Assembly: GCA_963844625.1 (NCBI GenBank)
Contig: CAWJPF010000018.1
Location: forward strand, 62,001-126,000
From: Palsa-504 sp963844625
Lineage (GTDB): Bacteria > Actinomycetota > Actinomycetes > Streptosporangiales > Streptosporangiaceae
DNA: 64,000 bases
Reading direction: 5' to 3'
The notes under the pieces were generated by a model. The model was not told where the DNA came from. It saw only the letters and a list, made by a program, of their open reading frames with translations, and made no database searches. A program made the translations under genes and the position numbers. Each line of letters begins with the position of its first letter. Position 1 is the stretch's first letter. This document shows, one piece after another, positions 24,406 to 33,190 of this stretch.

Positions 24406-25313
24406 CTCCAGCGATCCAGACCAGCAGGCTATCCAAGCGCTACCGCAAGGTCTGTGCCCTGAGCGACTGCACGATCACCGTCCCTGAGGGCGGGATATCC
24501 GCGCTGATCGGCCCGAACGGGGCGGGCAAGACCACGCTGCTGCGCCTGCTCACCGGGCTGGCCCGGCCGACCGCGGGCGAGGCGGTCGTGAACGGCGCCG
24601 TCCCCCGCCAGACCCCGGAGTTCCTGGCCGGAATCGGCTTCCTCGCCCAGGAGAGTCCGCTGTACCGGCGGTTGACCGCGGAGGACCACATCCGCGCGGG
24701 CGCCCACCTGAATCCTCGCTGGGACGGCGCCTCGGCGCGGGAGCGGCTCAAGTCCCTGAAGATCCCTCTCGACCGGCGGGTGGGAGCGCTGTCCGGGGGC
24801 CAGCGTTCCCAGGTCGCGCTGGCGCTGACGCTGGCCAAGCGGCCCCGGCTGCTGCTGCTCGACGAGCCGGTGGCCGCGCTTGACCCGCTAGCCCGGCGAA
24901 ATTTCCTCTCCCTCCTGGTCGACGCGGTCGCGGCCGGGGACCTGACCGTGGTGATGTCCTCGCACCTGGTCGCCGACCTGGAACGGATCTGCGACCACAT
25001 CATCATGCTGGCGTCGTCCCGGGTCCAGCTGTGCGGCGACATCGACACCGTAATGGCCGAGCACCAGATCCTGGTTGGCCCGCGCAAGGACACAGCAGCG
25101 ATCGAGCGGACCCACCACGTCGTGCAGGCTACCCGCACGCCACGACAGACCACTTTGCTCGTCCGGCTGAACGGCCCCGTCATCGATCCGGCGTTCCAGG
25201 CCAGCGACGTAGGGCTGGAAGAACTCGCGCTCGCCTACATGAGCCAGCCCAGCATGGGCGAGGATGCCGGGGCGGCTCGCGCACACCTGACCACAGTTGG
25301 AGATGACCAATGA
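24402..25313 (+). CDS. ABC transporter ATP-binding protein
   Basis: About 303 residues. Walker A GPNGAGKTT, Q-loop FLAQESPLYRRLT, signature LSGGQRSQVALALTLAK, Walker B RLLLLDEPVAALD and switch His in VVMSSHLVADLE are all present. The start is the GTG at 24402 overlapping the regulator stop; GGAGGAGAT lies within the regulator tail as ribosome site. Its stop overlaps the permease start as ATGA. Together with the GntR regulator and permease it forms a three-gene exporter operon of the YtrB/BcrA type. Confidence 0.92.
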   Translation: MTPAIQTSRLSKRYRKVCALSDCTITVPEGGISALIGPNGAGKTTLLRLLTGLARPTAGEAVVNGAVPRQTPEFLAGIGFLAQESPLYRRLTAEDHIRAGAHLNPRWDGASARERLKSLKIPLDRRVGALSGGQRSQVALALTLAKRPRLLLLDEPVAALDPLARRNFLSLLVDAVAAGDLTVVMSSHLVADLERICDHIIMLASSRVQLCGDIDTVMAEHQILVGPRKDTAAIERTHHVVQATRTPRQTTLLVRLNGPVIDPAFQASDVGLEELALAYMSQPSMGEDAGAARAHLTTVGDDQ

Positions 25314-26287
25314 CCTGGCTCATCTGGCGCCTGCACCGCACGCAGCTGTCCATCGGCGCCACCGTCCTGGCCGCGTTCACGGTCCTGTTGTTTATCACCG
25401 GACTGCAGATGGCGACCCAGTACCACTCGGCCCTGATCGCGTGTGCGGCGAGCCACAGCTGCGCGGGGCTCGGGAACACGCTGTTCCTCGGGAACCACCC
25501 GGTAGGTTTCCTGGTCATCATGACGCTGGGGGTGCCCGTGCTGTTCGGGCTGTTCCTGGGCGCCCCGCTGGTGGCCGCCGAGCTTGAAGCAGGTACCGGT
25601 CAGTTCGCCTGGATGCAGAGCATCACCCGCAAACGCTGGCTCGCGGCCACGACCGGCTGGATGCTGCTCACCGCGGCCGTCTGGGGCGGTGCCGTGTCGG
25701 GCCTGGTGACCTGGTGGTCCGGCCCGGATAACGCCCTGCAGCTCGACGCGTTCAAGCCCGGCAGGTTCGACATCATGGGGATCGTCCCGGTGGGTTACGC
25801 GGTATTCGCCATGGCCCTGGGGATCGCGGCCGGCGCCGTGGTACGCCGGACCCTGCCCGCGATGGCTATCACGCTCGCCGGGTTCATCATCGTGCGGGCG
25901 GCGATCGCGCTCTGGGTCCGGCCCTACTACCTAAGCCCGGTGACCACCACTTATAACCTGCTCAAGGGCTATACGCCGCCGGGATCGGCCTGGACGATCG
26001 CGCAGGGCGTCCGCGGCCCGGCTGGCAACCTGATCCCGTCCCCGAACGGGTCCGCCGTAGCCGGCGTGCCGCTCGGCTACCTCCCGCCTTCCTGCGCGGC
26101 GGGGAGGGGCACCGCTGGCGTCGCGGCGTCCTGCCAGCAGGCACTGGCCGGCTTCCGCGGGTTCGTCACCTACCAGCCCGCCGACCGCTACTGGGCCTTC
26201 CAGGGGATAGAAACCGCTATCTTCGCGGTCCTCGCCGCCGCCCTCATCGCGCTCGCCGCAGCGGTACTGCTCCGGCGCGACGTCTAA
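25310..26287 (+). CDS. ABC transporter permease
   Basis: A 325-residue membrane protein with about six helices (LSIGATVLAAFTVLLFITG, VGFLVIMTLGVPVLFGLFLG, WLAATTGWMLLTAAVWGGAV, VPVGYAVFAMALGIAAGAVV, a fifth near residue 185, and a C-terminal one ending VLLRRDV). AELEAGTGQFAWMQSITRKRW is the conserved cytoplasmic segment of ABC-2-type subunits in this group. A large external loop before the last helix contains four cysteines' worth of potential disulfides (two visible pairs). Coupled to the ATPase gene. Confidence 0.88.
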   Translation: MTWLIWRLHRTQLSIGATVLAAFTVLLFITGLQMATQYHSALIACAASHSCAGLGNTLFLGNHPVGFLVIMTLGVPVLFGLFLGAPLVAAELEAGTGQFAWMQSITRKRWLAATTGWMLLTAAVWGGAVSGLVTWWSGPDNALQLDAFKPGRFDIMGIVPVGYAVFAMALGIAAGAVVRRTLPAMAITLAGFIIVRAAIALWVRPYYLSPVTTTYNLLKGYTPPGSAWTIAQGVRGPAGNLIPSPNGSAVAGVPLGYLPPSCAAGRGTAGVAASCQQALAGFRGFVTYQPADRYWAFQGIETAIFAVLAAALIALAAAVLLRRDV

Positions 26288-26292
26288 TGGCC

Positions 26293-26323
26293 GCCCGTCT
26301 CTCCGCGACGCGGAGAGACGGGC
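26293..26323 (+). terminator. 14-bp hairpin ending the GntR-ABC operon
   Basis: GCCCGTCTCTCCGC and GCGGAGAGACGGGC pair perfectly around a three-base loop, starting five bases after the permease stop. Confidence 0.85.
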
Positions 26324-26446
26324 GCTGCGGCCTCCAGCGTAGTGACCGGCCAGGGCCCGGATCCCGCTAAGATCCAGAACGGACGCGCGGTGGGTCCTGG
26401 TATTATCTATTATTCCGATGTGAATAAAGGAGAAGGGGACTCGCTG

Positions 26447-27325
26447 ATGCTGCTGCCCTACCCCGACCTGGGCGTTGTTGCGGCTGAACCGCCAGGCAGC
26501 GGGCCCGGGTACTGGTCGGGGGCGCCGTGCGCGGTCGCGGGCGACGGCGAGATCTTCCTCGCGTACCGGCTCAGGCGGCCCATCGGGCAGGGCCGTGGCT
26601 ACGCGGTAGCGGTGGCGCGGTCGGTAGACGGCGAGCGGTTCGAGACGCTGCTGACCATCGGCAAGGAGGACATGGCCACCGAGTCGCTGGAGCGGCCCGC
26701 CCTGGTCCGCACGCCGGAGGGTCGCTGGCGGCTCTACCTGAGCTGCGCGACTCCGGGCACCAAGCACTGGCGCGTGGAAGTGACGGAGGCCGCGCATCCC
26801 GGTGAGTTCGACACCCGCCACCGGCAGACCGTACTGCCCGGTGACGCCAAGACCGGCGTCAAGGACCCGGTGATCGTCCGCCATGGCGGTCAGTGGCACC
26901 TGTGGGCGTCGGTCCACCCACTGGATGACCCGCTGCAGACGGACCAGATGACCACCGATTACGCGACCAGCGCCGACGGCCTGGCCTGGACGTGGCACGG
27001 GACCGCGCTGAGCGGGACGCCCGGCCAGTGGGACTCCAGGGGCACGCGGGTCACGGCGGTGCACTTCGACGGGGACACGATCATGGCCTATTACGACGGG
27101 CGCGCGAGCGCCGCGGAGAACTACGAGGAACGGACCGGGGTCGCAACCGGAACCGACGCGGCGGCGCTCACCCCGGTCGGCAGCGAGCCGCTCGCCTCCT
27201 CGCCGTACCATGGCGGCGGCCTGCGTTACCTGGACATCGTGCCGCTGCCCGACGGCCGGCACCGCCTGTACTACGAGATGACCCGGCCGGACGGATCCCA
27301 CGCGCTGCTCACCGAGCTGCGCTGA
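26447..27325 (+). CDS. Beta-propeller glycoside hydrolase-like protein (GH43/GH130 fold)
   Basis: About 292 residues. Repeated blade motifs with conserved aromatic and acidic residues are visible: YWSGAPCAVAGDGEIFLAYR, ERPALVRTPEGRWRLYLSCA, VKDPVIVRHGGQWHLWASVH, DTIMAYYDGRASAAEN and RYLDIVPLPDGRHRLYYEM. This is the five-bladed propeller of GH43/GH130 enzymes; it has no signal peptide, so it is cytosolic. The ATG at 26447 is preferred; AAAGGAGAAGGGG lies upstream, and TATTATCTATTATT at 26401-26414 is a probable -10 region. A sugar phosphorylase or a hydrolase role cannot be separated. Its 3' end overlaps the convergent sulfotransferase by 55 bases. Confidence 0.7.
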   Translation: MLLPYPDLGVVAAEPPGSGPGYWSGAPCAVAGDGEIFLAYRLRRPIGQGRGYAVAVARSVDGERFETLLTIGKEDMATESLERPALVRTPEGRWRLYLSCATPGTKHWRVEVTEAAHPGEFDTRHRQTVLPGDAKTGVKDPVIVRHGGQWHLWASVHPLDDPLQTDQMTTDYATSADGLAWTWHGTALSGTPGQWDSRGTRVTAVHFDGDTIMAYYDGRASAAENYEERTGVATGTDAAALTPVGSEPLASSPYHGGGLRYLDIVPLPDGRHRLYYEMTRPDGSHALLTELR

Positions 27326-28323
27326 GGGGGCTGTCGTTTTAAGGAAGCGACCGGGCGGCCGTTCCTGGCCTGGCCCTGCCCGGCGGGCCTGCCGCCGACC
27401 ATGCCGCCGGACCGTTCCCTGGGCCGCAGCCAGTCCGCGAAGCTCTCGCCCAGGACGGTTTCCAGCCGCTTGATGTCGTCCTCGAACCGCGGGATGAGCT
27501 CCTGCCGCTGCCGCCAGTCCAGCGGCTGGCGCTCGCGGCTGTGACGCTGCAGGAAACGCTCGAGCGGTCCGGTCAGGGTCGCCGCGGTCAGGCCGGGGAT
27601 AAAGGTGCCTACCGCGGTGCCGGCCCGTTGCGCCAGCGAGACCGCTTGGTGCGCCAGCGTGGGTTCGGGGTGGGCCGTGACGTTGTGCCTCGGTATCTCG
27701 GCCAGAACGCCCTGCTCGACGCCGAGGAACGCGCAGATCCGGTTCATGGTCTGGGCGGGATCGTCGACCAGCAGCCGGTAACGCAGGACGAGGACCTGCT
27801 CGCGCGGGAAGAGCGTGAACAGGTACTCGAGCTGCTCGCCGTAACGGCCCAGCCCGGTGTAATGCCAGAAGCTGGCCCACCCGGCCGCGATCCGGCGGTC
27901 CTCCTCACCGCAGGCCCGGACGAAGTCACCGACCGGCTCCAGCCCGGCCGACCACAGGTGTGTCCAGTTGGAGTGGGCCCGTTCCACCGGGTCGCGCACG
28001 ATTACGATCAGCCTGGCGCCGGGCAGCGCCGCGCGAATCCGGCGCATCGCGGCGCGGTCATACAGGTAGAGCGGGGTGGACTCACCGCGCAACGTCCTGG
28101 CCGGGGCGGCGTCGAACAGCGCCTCGTAGTCCGGCCTGCGCCAGATGTGCTCCCGGTAGGTCAGCGCGTCGCCGGGGCCGCCCTTGGTCGGCGGCGGCCC
28201 GTCGGAGAGAAAGTACTTCGGCTCCTTGACCGGCGACATGTACAGGCCCGGGTGACGGGCGAGCGCCGCATGCAGCGCCGTGGTCCCCGCCTTCGGGGCA
28301 CCGATCACCAGGAAGTCGGGCAT
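27271..28323 (-). CDS. Sulfotransferase family protein
   Basis: About 350 residues. The 5'-phosphosulfate loop VIGAPKAGTTALHAALARHP is at the N-terminus, the 3'-phosphate motif IVRDPVERAHSNW in the middle and VLRYRLLVDDPAQTMNRICAFLG after it, as in PAPS-dependent sulfotransferases. ATG 28323 (MPDFLVIGAPK) fits the family and GGGAGG lies ten bases upstream; an AT-rich stretch at 28355-28395 is the likely promoter. The last 45 residues are basic, disordered and overlap the end of the glycosidase-like gene, possibly an extension after loss of the original stop. The acceptor is unknown. Confidence 0.87.
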   Translation of the reverse strand: MPDFLVIGAPKAGTTALHAALARHPGLYMSPVKEPKYFLSDGPPPTKGGPGDALTYREHIWRRPDYEALFDAAPARTLRGESTPLYLYDRAAMRRIRAALPGARLIVIVRDPVERAHSNWTHLWSAGLEPVGDFVRACGEEDRRIAAGWASFWHYTGLGRYGEQLEYLFTLFPREQVLVLRYRLLVDDPAQTMNRICAFLGVEQGVLAEIPRHNVTAHPEPTLAHQAVSLAQRAGTAVGTFIPGLTAATLTGPLERFLQRHSRERQPLDWRQRQELIPRFEDDIKRLETVLGESFADWLRPRERSGGMVGGRPAGQGQARNGRPVASLKRQPPQRSSVSSAWDPSGRVIS

Positions 28324-28488
28324 AGCCACGGGGGCCTCCCAGGAGAAGACTCCTGTATAGAACAATTTCGACTCTATTAGTTGGATACTATCGTGCAAGC
28401 ACCTTCTACCCATCCGGACGGCTTGAATCCCCCGCTGGGCTTTTCCTCGCGCCGGTACCTCGTCGCTGGGTCTTTTGCTCCTGGGTAC

Positions 28489-29859
28489 TTAACCCTGGCC
28501 GTTCCGGTCCGCGGACAGCAGCAGCGGGATCGCGGCGAGCAGGGCGAGGCCACACAGCAGGCCAGCGACGATGTAAGGGGCGCGCAGGCCCGCCGCATGC
28601 GCGACGAAGCCGCCGGCCAGCGCGCCCACCGGCATCAGGCCCCAGCCGAGCATGCGGTAGACGCTGTTGACCCGGCCGAGCAGGGCCGCGGGCACGACCC
28701 GCTGACGGAGGCTGACCGTGACGACGTTCCACATGGTGACGGAGAAGCCCTGGCCGGCCAGCATCACCGCCGCCACGGCCGGGTCCGGGGCGAACCCGAG
28801 GCCGACGAACACGGCGGCGTCGATCGCCCCGCCGATGATCAGCGAGGGCAGCATGCCGAGCTTGCGGGTCAGCCTCGGGCTGACCAGGCCGCCGATCACG
28901 CTGCCGAGGGCGGTCACGGCCAGCAGCAGCCCGTAGCCTTGCGTGCTGACGTGCAGCGTCTGGGTGGCCAGCAGGACCAGGACGGCCTGGCCCATCTGGT
29001 TGGCGAAATTGTACACGCCGAGCAGGACGGCGACGACGCGCAGCAGGCGGTGGCGGGCGAGCCAGCGGAGTCCTTCGGCGATCTGGGTGCGGATCTTCGG
29101 TCGGGGCTGTCGTTCGCCGGGGTGTTTTCCTTTTTCGGGTATTTCGGTTCCGGATACTTCGGTTCCGGACAATCGGGTTCTGGGCAATCGGGATAGCAGA
29201 GCGGCCGAGCCGGCGAACGAGGCAGCGTCTAGCCCGAAGGGCAGTGCGGCGGCCGCGGCGAACAGCAGGCTGCCGGCGGGCGGGCCGAGGAACGACTCGC
29301 CTATGGTCAGGCTGATCTCCTGGCTACCGTTCGCCTTCGGCAGCAGTTCGGCGGGGACAAGCGCGGGGAGCACCGACTGCGCGGCGTTGCTGAAGATGAC
29401 CTCGGCGGTGCCGATCAGGAGACCGCCTAGGGCCAGTACCTCGATGTTCGCCTGACGGAGGACGATCGCGATGGCGAGTACGGCGACCACGACGGCCTGG
29501 ACCAGCTGGGAGCACCACATGAGCGTGGCCCGGTCGTAGCGGTCGACGATGGCGCCGGCCGGCAGCGACAACAGCAGCCAGGGCAGGTAGGTCGCGGCCG
29601 TGACGACCGAGACGAGCCGCGGATCCCGCGTGATGGTCACGGCCAGCAGCGGCAGCGCGGCCACGAGAGCGCCGTCGCCGGTGCTGCTGATCGCGTTCGC
29701 CCACCACAGCCGCCAGTAGTCCGGTCCCAGCCTGGGCTTGTGGTTCTGCCGGTCGTGCTTGCTGCCTGCGCCATGCTGGTCAGCGTGGCGGGCCGTGGCG
29801 CGCGCCGCGACGGTTAAGTTCTGGGCTAAATCCTGGCGCGTACGCGTGGGCCGGGTCAT
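28489..29859 (-). CDS. MFS transporter (drug/enterobactin exporter-like)
   Basis: A 456-residue protein with twelve predicted helices after a hydrophilic start. DYWRLWWANAISSTGDGALV, PAGAIVDRYDRATLMW and LRQRVVPAALLGRVNSVYRM are hallmarks of the MFS_3/EntS branch. The central loop contains a small duplication, RLSGTEVSGTEIPEKG. The true start may lie downstream of 29859, since the first 40 residues are not family-like and the divergent regulator begins only nine bases away. Transcribed divergently from that regulator, which probably controls it. Confidence 0.85.
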   Translation of the reverse strand: MTRPTRTRQDLAQNLTVAARATARHADQHGAGSKHDRQNHKPRLGPDYWRLWWANAISSTGDGALVAALPLLAVTITRDPRLVSVVTAATYLPWLLLSLPAGAIVDRYDRATLMWCSQLVQAVVVAVLAIAIVLRQANIEVLALGGLLIGTAEVIFSNAAQSVLPALVPAELLPKANGSQEISLTIGESFLGPPAGSLLFAAAAALPFGLDAASFAGSAALLSRLPRTRLSGTEVSGTEIPEKGKHPGERQPRPKIRTQIAEGLRWLARHRLLRVVAVLLGVYNFANQMGQAVLVLLATQTLHVSTQGYGLLLAVTALGSVIGGLVSPRLTRKLGMLPSLIIGGAIDAAVFVGLGFAPDPAVAAVMLAGQGFSVTMWNVVTVSLRQRVVPAALLGRVNSVYRMLGWGLMPVGALAGGFVAHAAGLRAPYIVAGLLCGLALLAAIPLLLSADRNGQG

Positions 29860-29868
29860 GCTGGGGGC

Positions 29869-30915
29869 ATGCTGCTGGTGCTCGAGCTCGAGGTGGCTGA
29901 CCTGGCCGCGACCAGGTTCGCGATCTCGCCGTTGGGCGAGACGCTCAGGGCCGTGGAGCTGCTGGGCGCGGCGAGCCCGCCCGCGGTGAACCGGCCCTGG
30001 GTACGGTGGGCGCGGGCCCAGCTCGACCGGCGACCGCTGCGGCTGCCCCGGTTGTGGCCGCTGATCGTGACCGACCGGCCGTACCGGCCGGAGTTCCTCT
30101 ACCCGGCATCGACGGGCAAGTCGCCCGGATTCGGCGAGGAGCTGGCCCGCGTCTGCGCGACGCCCGATGAGGCGGTACGGGCGAGCCTGCGCCGGGTATT
30201 CGGCGACGGGCCGTGGCCGCGCAGCGCCACGGACTTGGCCGAGCGGCCACGGGAATCACTGGAGCAGATTGCGGCCGAAGCCGCCGAATGCTACGAGCGC
30301 CTCATCGCCCCGCACTGGGAGCGGCTGCGGTCCGTGCTCGACGCGGACATCGCCTACCACGCCGGGATGCTGGCCGGCGGCGGGGCCCGGGCCTTGTTCG
30401 GCGACCTCCATCCCGATCTCCGGTGGTCCGGGACGAAGCTCTTGCTGAACGACAGCGAACCGAGCGTGGACAACGAGGTGATGCTCGGGCCCGACGGCAT
30501 CGTGCTGACGCCAAGCGTGTTCACCTGGCCGGAATGGTCCCTGAAGAGGGCGACGAGCACCCAGACCACGCTGTGGTACCCGGCCCGGGGCGCCGCGACC
30601 GTATGGGAAGACGCCGACCTGGGACCCAGGGGGCCCGCGGAGGGGACCGGGGACCTGGAGGCGGTCGAGGACCTGCTCGGGGCGCCGCGGGCCCGGCTGC
30701 TCGGCATGCTGCGCTCCCCCGCCACCACCAGCGCGCTGGCGCGCCGCCTCGAGGTCACGCCGAGCGCGGTCTCCCAGCACCTGACGGTGCTGCACCGCGG
30801 CGGGCTGATCGACCGGCAGCGCAGCGGGCGAACAGTGCTCTACCAGGCCTCGGAGCTTGGTTTGGCTCTGCTGCGGGCGGGAGGCGGGCCGACTCGCGAA
30901 GTGGCGGACGCGTGA
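29869..30915 (+). CDS. ArsR-type regulator with N-terminal DUF5937-like domain
   Basis: A 348-residue regulator. The N-terminal 250 residues (VADLAATRFAISPLGETLRA, then LFGDLHPDLRWSG and GIVLTPSVFTWPEWSL) match the effector domain found before ArsR helices in actinobacteria. Residues about 265-340 form the winged helix (RLLGMLRSPATTSALARRLE, SAVSQHLTVLHRGGLIDRQR, GRTVLYQAS). ATG 29869 is embedded in GGGGGCATGC with little room for a leader, so the message may be leaderless. It is divergent from the MFS gene. The stop codon lies in the first unit of a 16-bp tandem repeat. Confidence 0.85.
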   Translation: MLLVLELEVADLAATRFAISPLGETLRAVELLGAASPPAVNRPWVRWARAQLDRRPLRLPRLWPLIVTDRPYRPEFLYPASTGKSPGFGEELARVCATPDEAVRASLRRVFGDGPWPRSATDLAERPRESLEQIAAEAAECYERLIAPHWERLRSVLDADIAYHAGMLAGGGARALFGDLHPDLRWSGTKLLLNDSEPSVDNEVMLGPDGIVLTPSVFTWPEWSLKRATSTQTTLWYPARGAATVWEDADLGPRGPAEGTGDLEAVEDLLGAPRARLLGMLRSPATTSALARRLEVTPSAVSQHLTVLHRGGLIDRQRSGRTVLYQASELGLALLRAGGGPTREVADA

Positions 30916-30960
30916 GGTGGCGGACGCGTGAGGTGGCCGGCGCGTGAGGTGGCCGGCGCG
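30901..30960 (+). repeat. 16-bp tandem repeat, 3.75 copies
   Basis: Units begin at 30901, 30917, 30933 and 30949. The first two read GTGGCGGACGCGTGAG; the last two differ by a CGG-to-CCG change. The stop of the ArsR-type gene (TGA 30913-30915) is in unit one. Confidence 0.85.
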
Positions 30961-31051
30961 CCTGCGATTATCCGCGGCACGCCGATGAGATTGGGGGCGA
31001 TCCACGGTCTCAACTGTGGCCAGCAAAGGGCCCGCGACTGAGGAGGGAACC

Positions 31052-31234
31052 ATGCATCCAGCGATCATCCAGGCCTTCGCCGCCGAGCGGAGCAGGGACC
31101 TGCAGACACGCGCGGCGGCCAGCCGGCGCGCAGGAGAGATCAGGCGGACCCGGCGCCAGTGGCCGCTCATAGGCATCCGGCCGACCTGGGCCCTGCGCGT
31201 GGCCCGGCCGCGGCGCGACCTGCGGCCAGCCTAA
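31052..31234 (+). CDS. Small basic conserved protein
   Basis: A 60-residue Arg-rich protein starting MHPAIIQAFAAERSRDLQ and ending with RPRRDLRPA. ATG 31052 is preceded by GAGGAGGGA, a strong ribosome site. Short proteins with the opening MHP-x-x-x-Q-x-x-AAERxRELQ and a basic tail are widespread in actinomycetes, function unknown; an amphipathic helix at residues 3-35 is predicted from the pattern. An alternative start at 31016 lacks a comparable ribosome site. Confidence 0.65.
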   Translation: MHPAIIQAFAAERSRDLQTRAAASRRAGEIRRTRRQWPLIGIRPTWALRVARPRRDLRPA

Positions 31235-31293
31235 GCCCGTCGTCCGGGCCGAGGCCGCATCCGCGCGGGTGCTGCTTCGGGCAGGATGGGCGC

Positions 31294-32070
31294 ATGCCTC
31301 GTCCCGCACCGCGTCATGACCGTGATGCCGGCGGCCCGGCCGACGTGCTAGCCGCGAAGGCCGCGCTGCGGCAGGAGGTCTGGGCCGCGATGCGCGCGGC
31401 CAAGGTAGCCCGGTTCCCCGGCGCCGAAGGGCGCATCCCGAATTTCACCGGCGCCGAGGCCGCCGCCGAGCGGTTCCGCGCCACGCCTGAGTGGCAGGCG
31501 GCCGGGACCATCAAGGCCAACCCGGACTCGGCGCAGTGGCCGGTGCGGCAGCGCGCGCTGGAAGACGGCAAGACCGTGTACATGGCCGTCCCGCGGCTGG
31601 CTGAGCCCGAGCCGTTCTTCGCGCTGGATCCCGCGCACCTGAGCGAGGCGCCGCGCAAGGCGGCCTCGATCAAGGGGGCGACCCGCTCGGCCCGGCGGGT
31701 CACGCTGGCTGACCTCTCCCCCGTTGACCTGGTCGTGATGGGCAGTGTCGCGGCCGGGGAAGACGGCGCCCGGCTGGGTAAGGGCGGCGGGTTCGCCGAC
31801 CTGGAATTCGCGCTGGCCTCTGCAGCTGGCCTGATCGGATCGCACACCGTATCCGTCACCACCGTGCACGAACTCCAGGTCTACCCGGCCGGGGCGATCC
31901 CGCTGACAGGGCACGACGCGCCGCTGGACTTCATCATCACCCCCGAGCGCGTCATCGACTGCCGCCCGCGGCGCGGGCCACGGCCCGCCGCTGGCATCTG
32001 CTGGGACGACCTGACCGAGGAGAAGATCGCGGCCATTCCGCTGCTGGCCGCGCTCAGGTCAGGCTCGTGA
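31294..32070 (+). CDS. 5-formyltetrahydrofolate cyclo-ligase family protein
   Basis: About 258 residues of the methenyl-THF synthetase fold: KAALRQEVWAAMRAAKVARF, TIKANPDSAQWPVRQRALED, TVYMAVPRLAEPEPF, and the Gly-rich nucleotide loop RLGKGGGFADLEFALA. This long variant with PVRQRALE and GKGGGFADLE belongs to the MTHFSD-like branch, so activity on 5-formyl-THF is likely but not certain. ATG 31294 follows AGGATGGG. The stop overlaps the next gene as GTGA, indicating an operon with the dehydrogenase. Confidence 0.8.
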   Translation: MPRPAPRHDRDAGGPADVLAAKAALRQEVWAAMRAAKVARFPGAEGRIPNFTGAEAAAERFRATPEWQAAGTIKANPDSAQWPVRQRALEDGKTVYMAVPRLAEPEPFFALDPAHLSEAPRKAASIKGATRSARRVTLADLSPVDLVVMGSVAAGEDGARLGKGGGFADLEFALASAAGLIGSHTVSVTTVHELQVYPAGAIPLTGHDAPLDFIITPERVIDCRPRRGPRPAAGICWDDLTEEKIAAIPLLAALRSGS

Positions 32071-33104
32071 GAGCGGTCGTCTACGCCGGGTACGGACTCA
32101 CCCCGGAGCTCACGCAGGTCGCAGATCCGGCGTGCCCGGCTGACGGGGTGGTCATCGCGGTGGGCGCGACCGGCGTATGCCGCTCGGACTGGCACGCCTG
32201 GAAGGGACACGACCCGGTGGCGCTGCCGCACATCGGCGGGCACGAGTTCGCCGGGGTGATCGCCGAGGCCGGGCCAGAGGTAACCCGGTGGCGAGGCGGG
32301 GACCGGGTAACGGTGCCCTTCGTCTGCGGATGCGGGCGCTGTGAGTACTGCCTGGCCGGCGACGCGCAAGTGTGCCCGCGGCAAACCCAGCCGGGGTTTA
32401 CCGGGCCGGGGTCCTTCGCCGAGCTGGTGGCAATCCACGCGGCGGACGTCAATCTGGTGGCGCTGCCCGGATCGATGGACTTCGTCACGGCCGCCGGCCT
32501 GGGCTGCCGCTTCGCCACGGCCTTCCGCGCGGTGACCGCGCACGGGCGGATCCGGGCCGGGCAGTGGCTGGCCGTGCACGGCTGCGGCGGCGTGGGGCTG
32601 TCCGCGGTGATGATCGGCGCGGCGCTCGGGGCCCGGGTGGTGGCCGTGGATATCGCCGCCGCGGCGCTGGAGCGGGCCCGCGGCCTCGGCGCGGAGTTCA
32701 CGGTCGGCCTGGGCCCGGATACGGCCGCGGTCATCGCCGAGATCACTGACGGCGGGGCGAACGTCTCGATCGACGCGCTCGGCTCACCGTCCGTCGCCGC
32801 GGACTCGGTCCGCTGCCTGCGCCGCCGCGGCCGGCACGTCCAGGTCGGGCTGCTGCTCGGCCCGGCCTCCGCGCCGCCGCTGCCGATGGACCTGGTCATC
32901 GCGCGGGAACTGGAAATCTACGGTTCCCACGGCATGGCCGCTGGCGACTACCCGGCCATGATGGCCATGATCGCGGACGGCGCACTTCAGCCTGGCTCGG
33001 TGATCGGTCAGGTGATCGGGCTCGAGGACCTGGGCCGGGCGCTGGCCGCGATGGACGCGCCGGGTTCGGCGACCGGGATGACGGTGATCAAGCTTCCCTT
33101 GTAA
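32067..33104 (+). CDS. Zinc-dependent alcohol dehydrogenase
   Basis: A 345-residue MDR enzyme. Catalytic-zinc ligands are in ATGVCRSDWHAWKG and GGHEFAGV; the structural-zinc lobe reads CGCGRCEYCLAGDAQVC; cofactor motif HGCGGVGLSAVMIGAALGA. The acidic residue after beta-2 (VAVDIAAAAL) suggests NAD. The GTG start overlaps the stop of the folate gene. The paralogue at 20039-21052 is only distantly similar, from a different MDR branch. The substrate is probably an alcohol or aldehyde; it cannot be told further. Confidence 0.88.
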   Translation: MRAVVYAGYGLTPELTQVADPACPADGVVIAVGATGVCRSDWHAWKGHDPVALPHIGGHEFAGVIAEAGPEVTRWRGGDRVTVPFVCGCGRCEYCLAGDAQVCPRQTQPGFTGPGSFAELVAIHAADVNLVALPGSMDFVTAAGLGCRFATAFRAVTAHGRIRAGQWLAVHGCGGVGLSAVMIGAALGARVVAVDIAAAALERARGLGAEFTVGLGPDTAAVIAEITDGGANVSIDALGSPSVAADSVRCLRRRGRHVQVGLLLGPASAPPLPMDLVIARELEIYGSHGMAAGDYPAMMAMIADGALQPGSVIGQVIGLEDLGRALAAMDAPGSATGMTVIKLPL

Positions 33105-33190
33105 CCCCGGTTTCCGGCCGCGGGATGGCCGTCTGCGCCGTACTGGGCTTAACTGGTACTGCGATGGGCCGCCTGGCGAAGGAGAAGGTC

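Noticed and set aside
25931..27880. A 649-codon minus-strand open frame.
   Set aside because: It runs antisense to the ABC permease and the propeller protein, both with strong family motifs, and its Arg/Pro/Gly-rich product has no domain signal.
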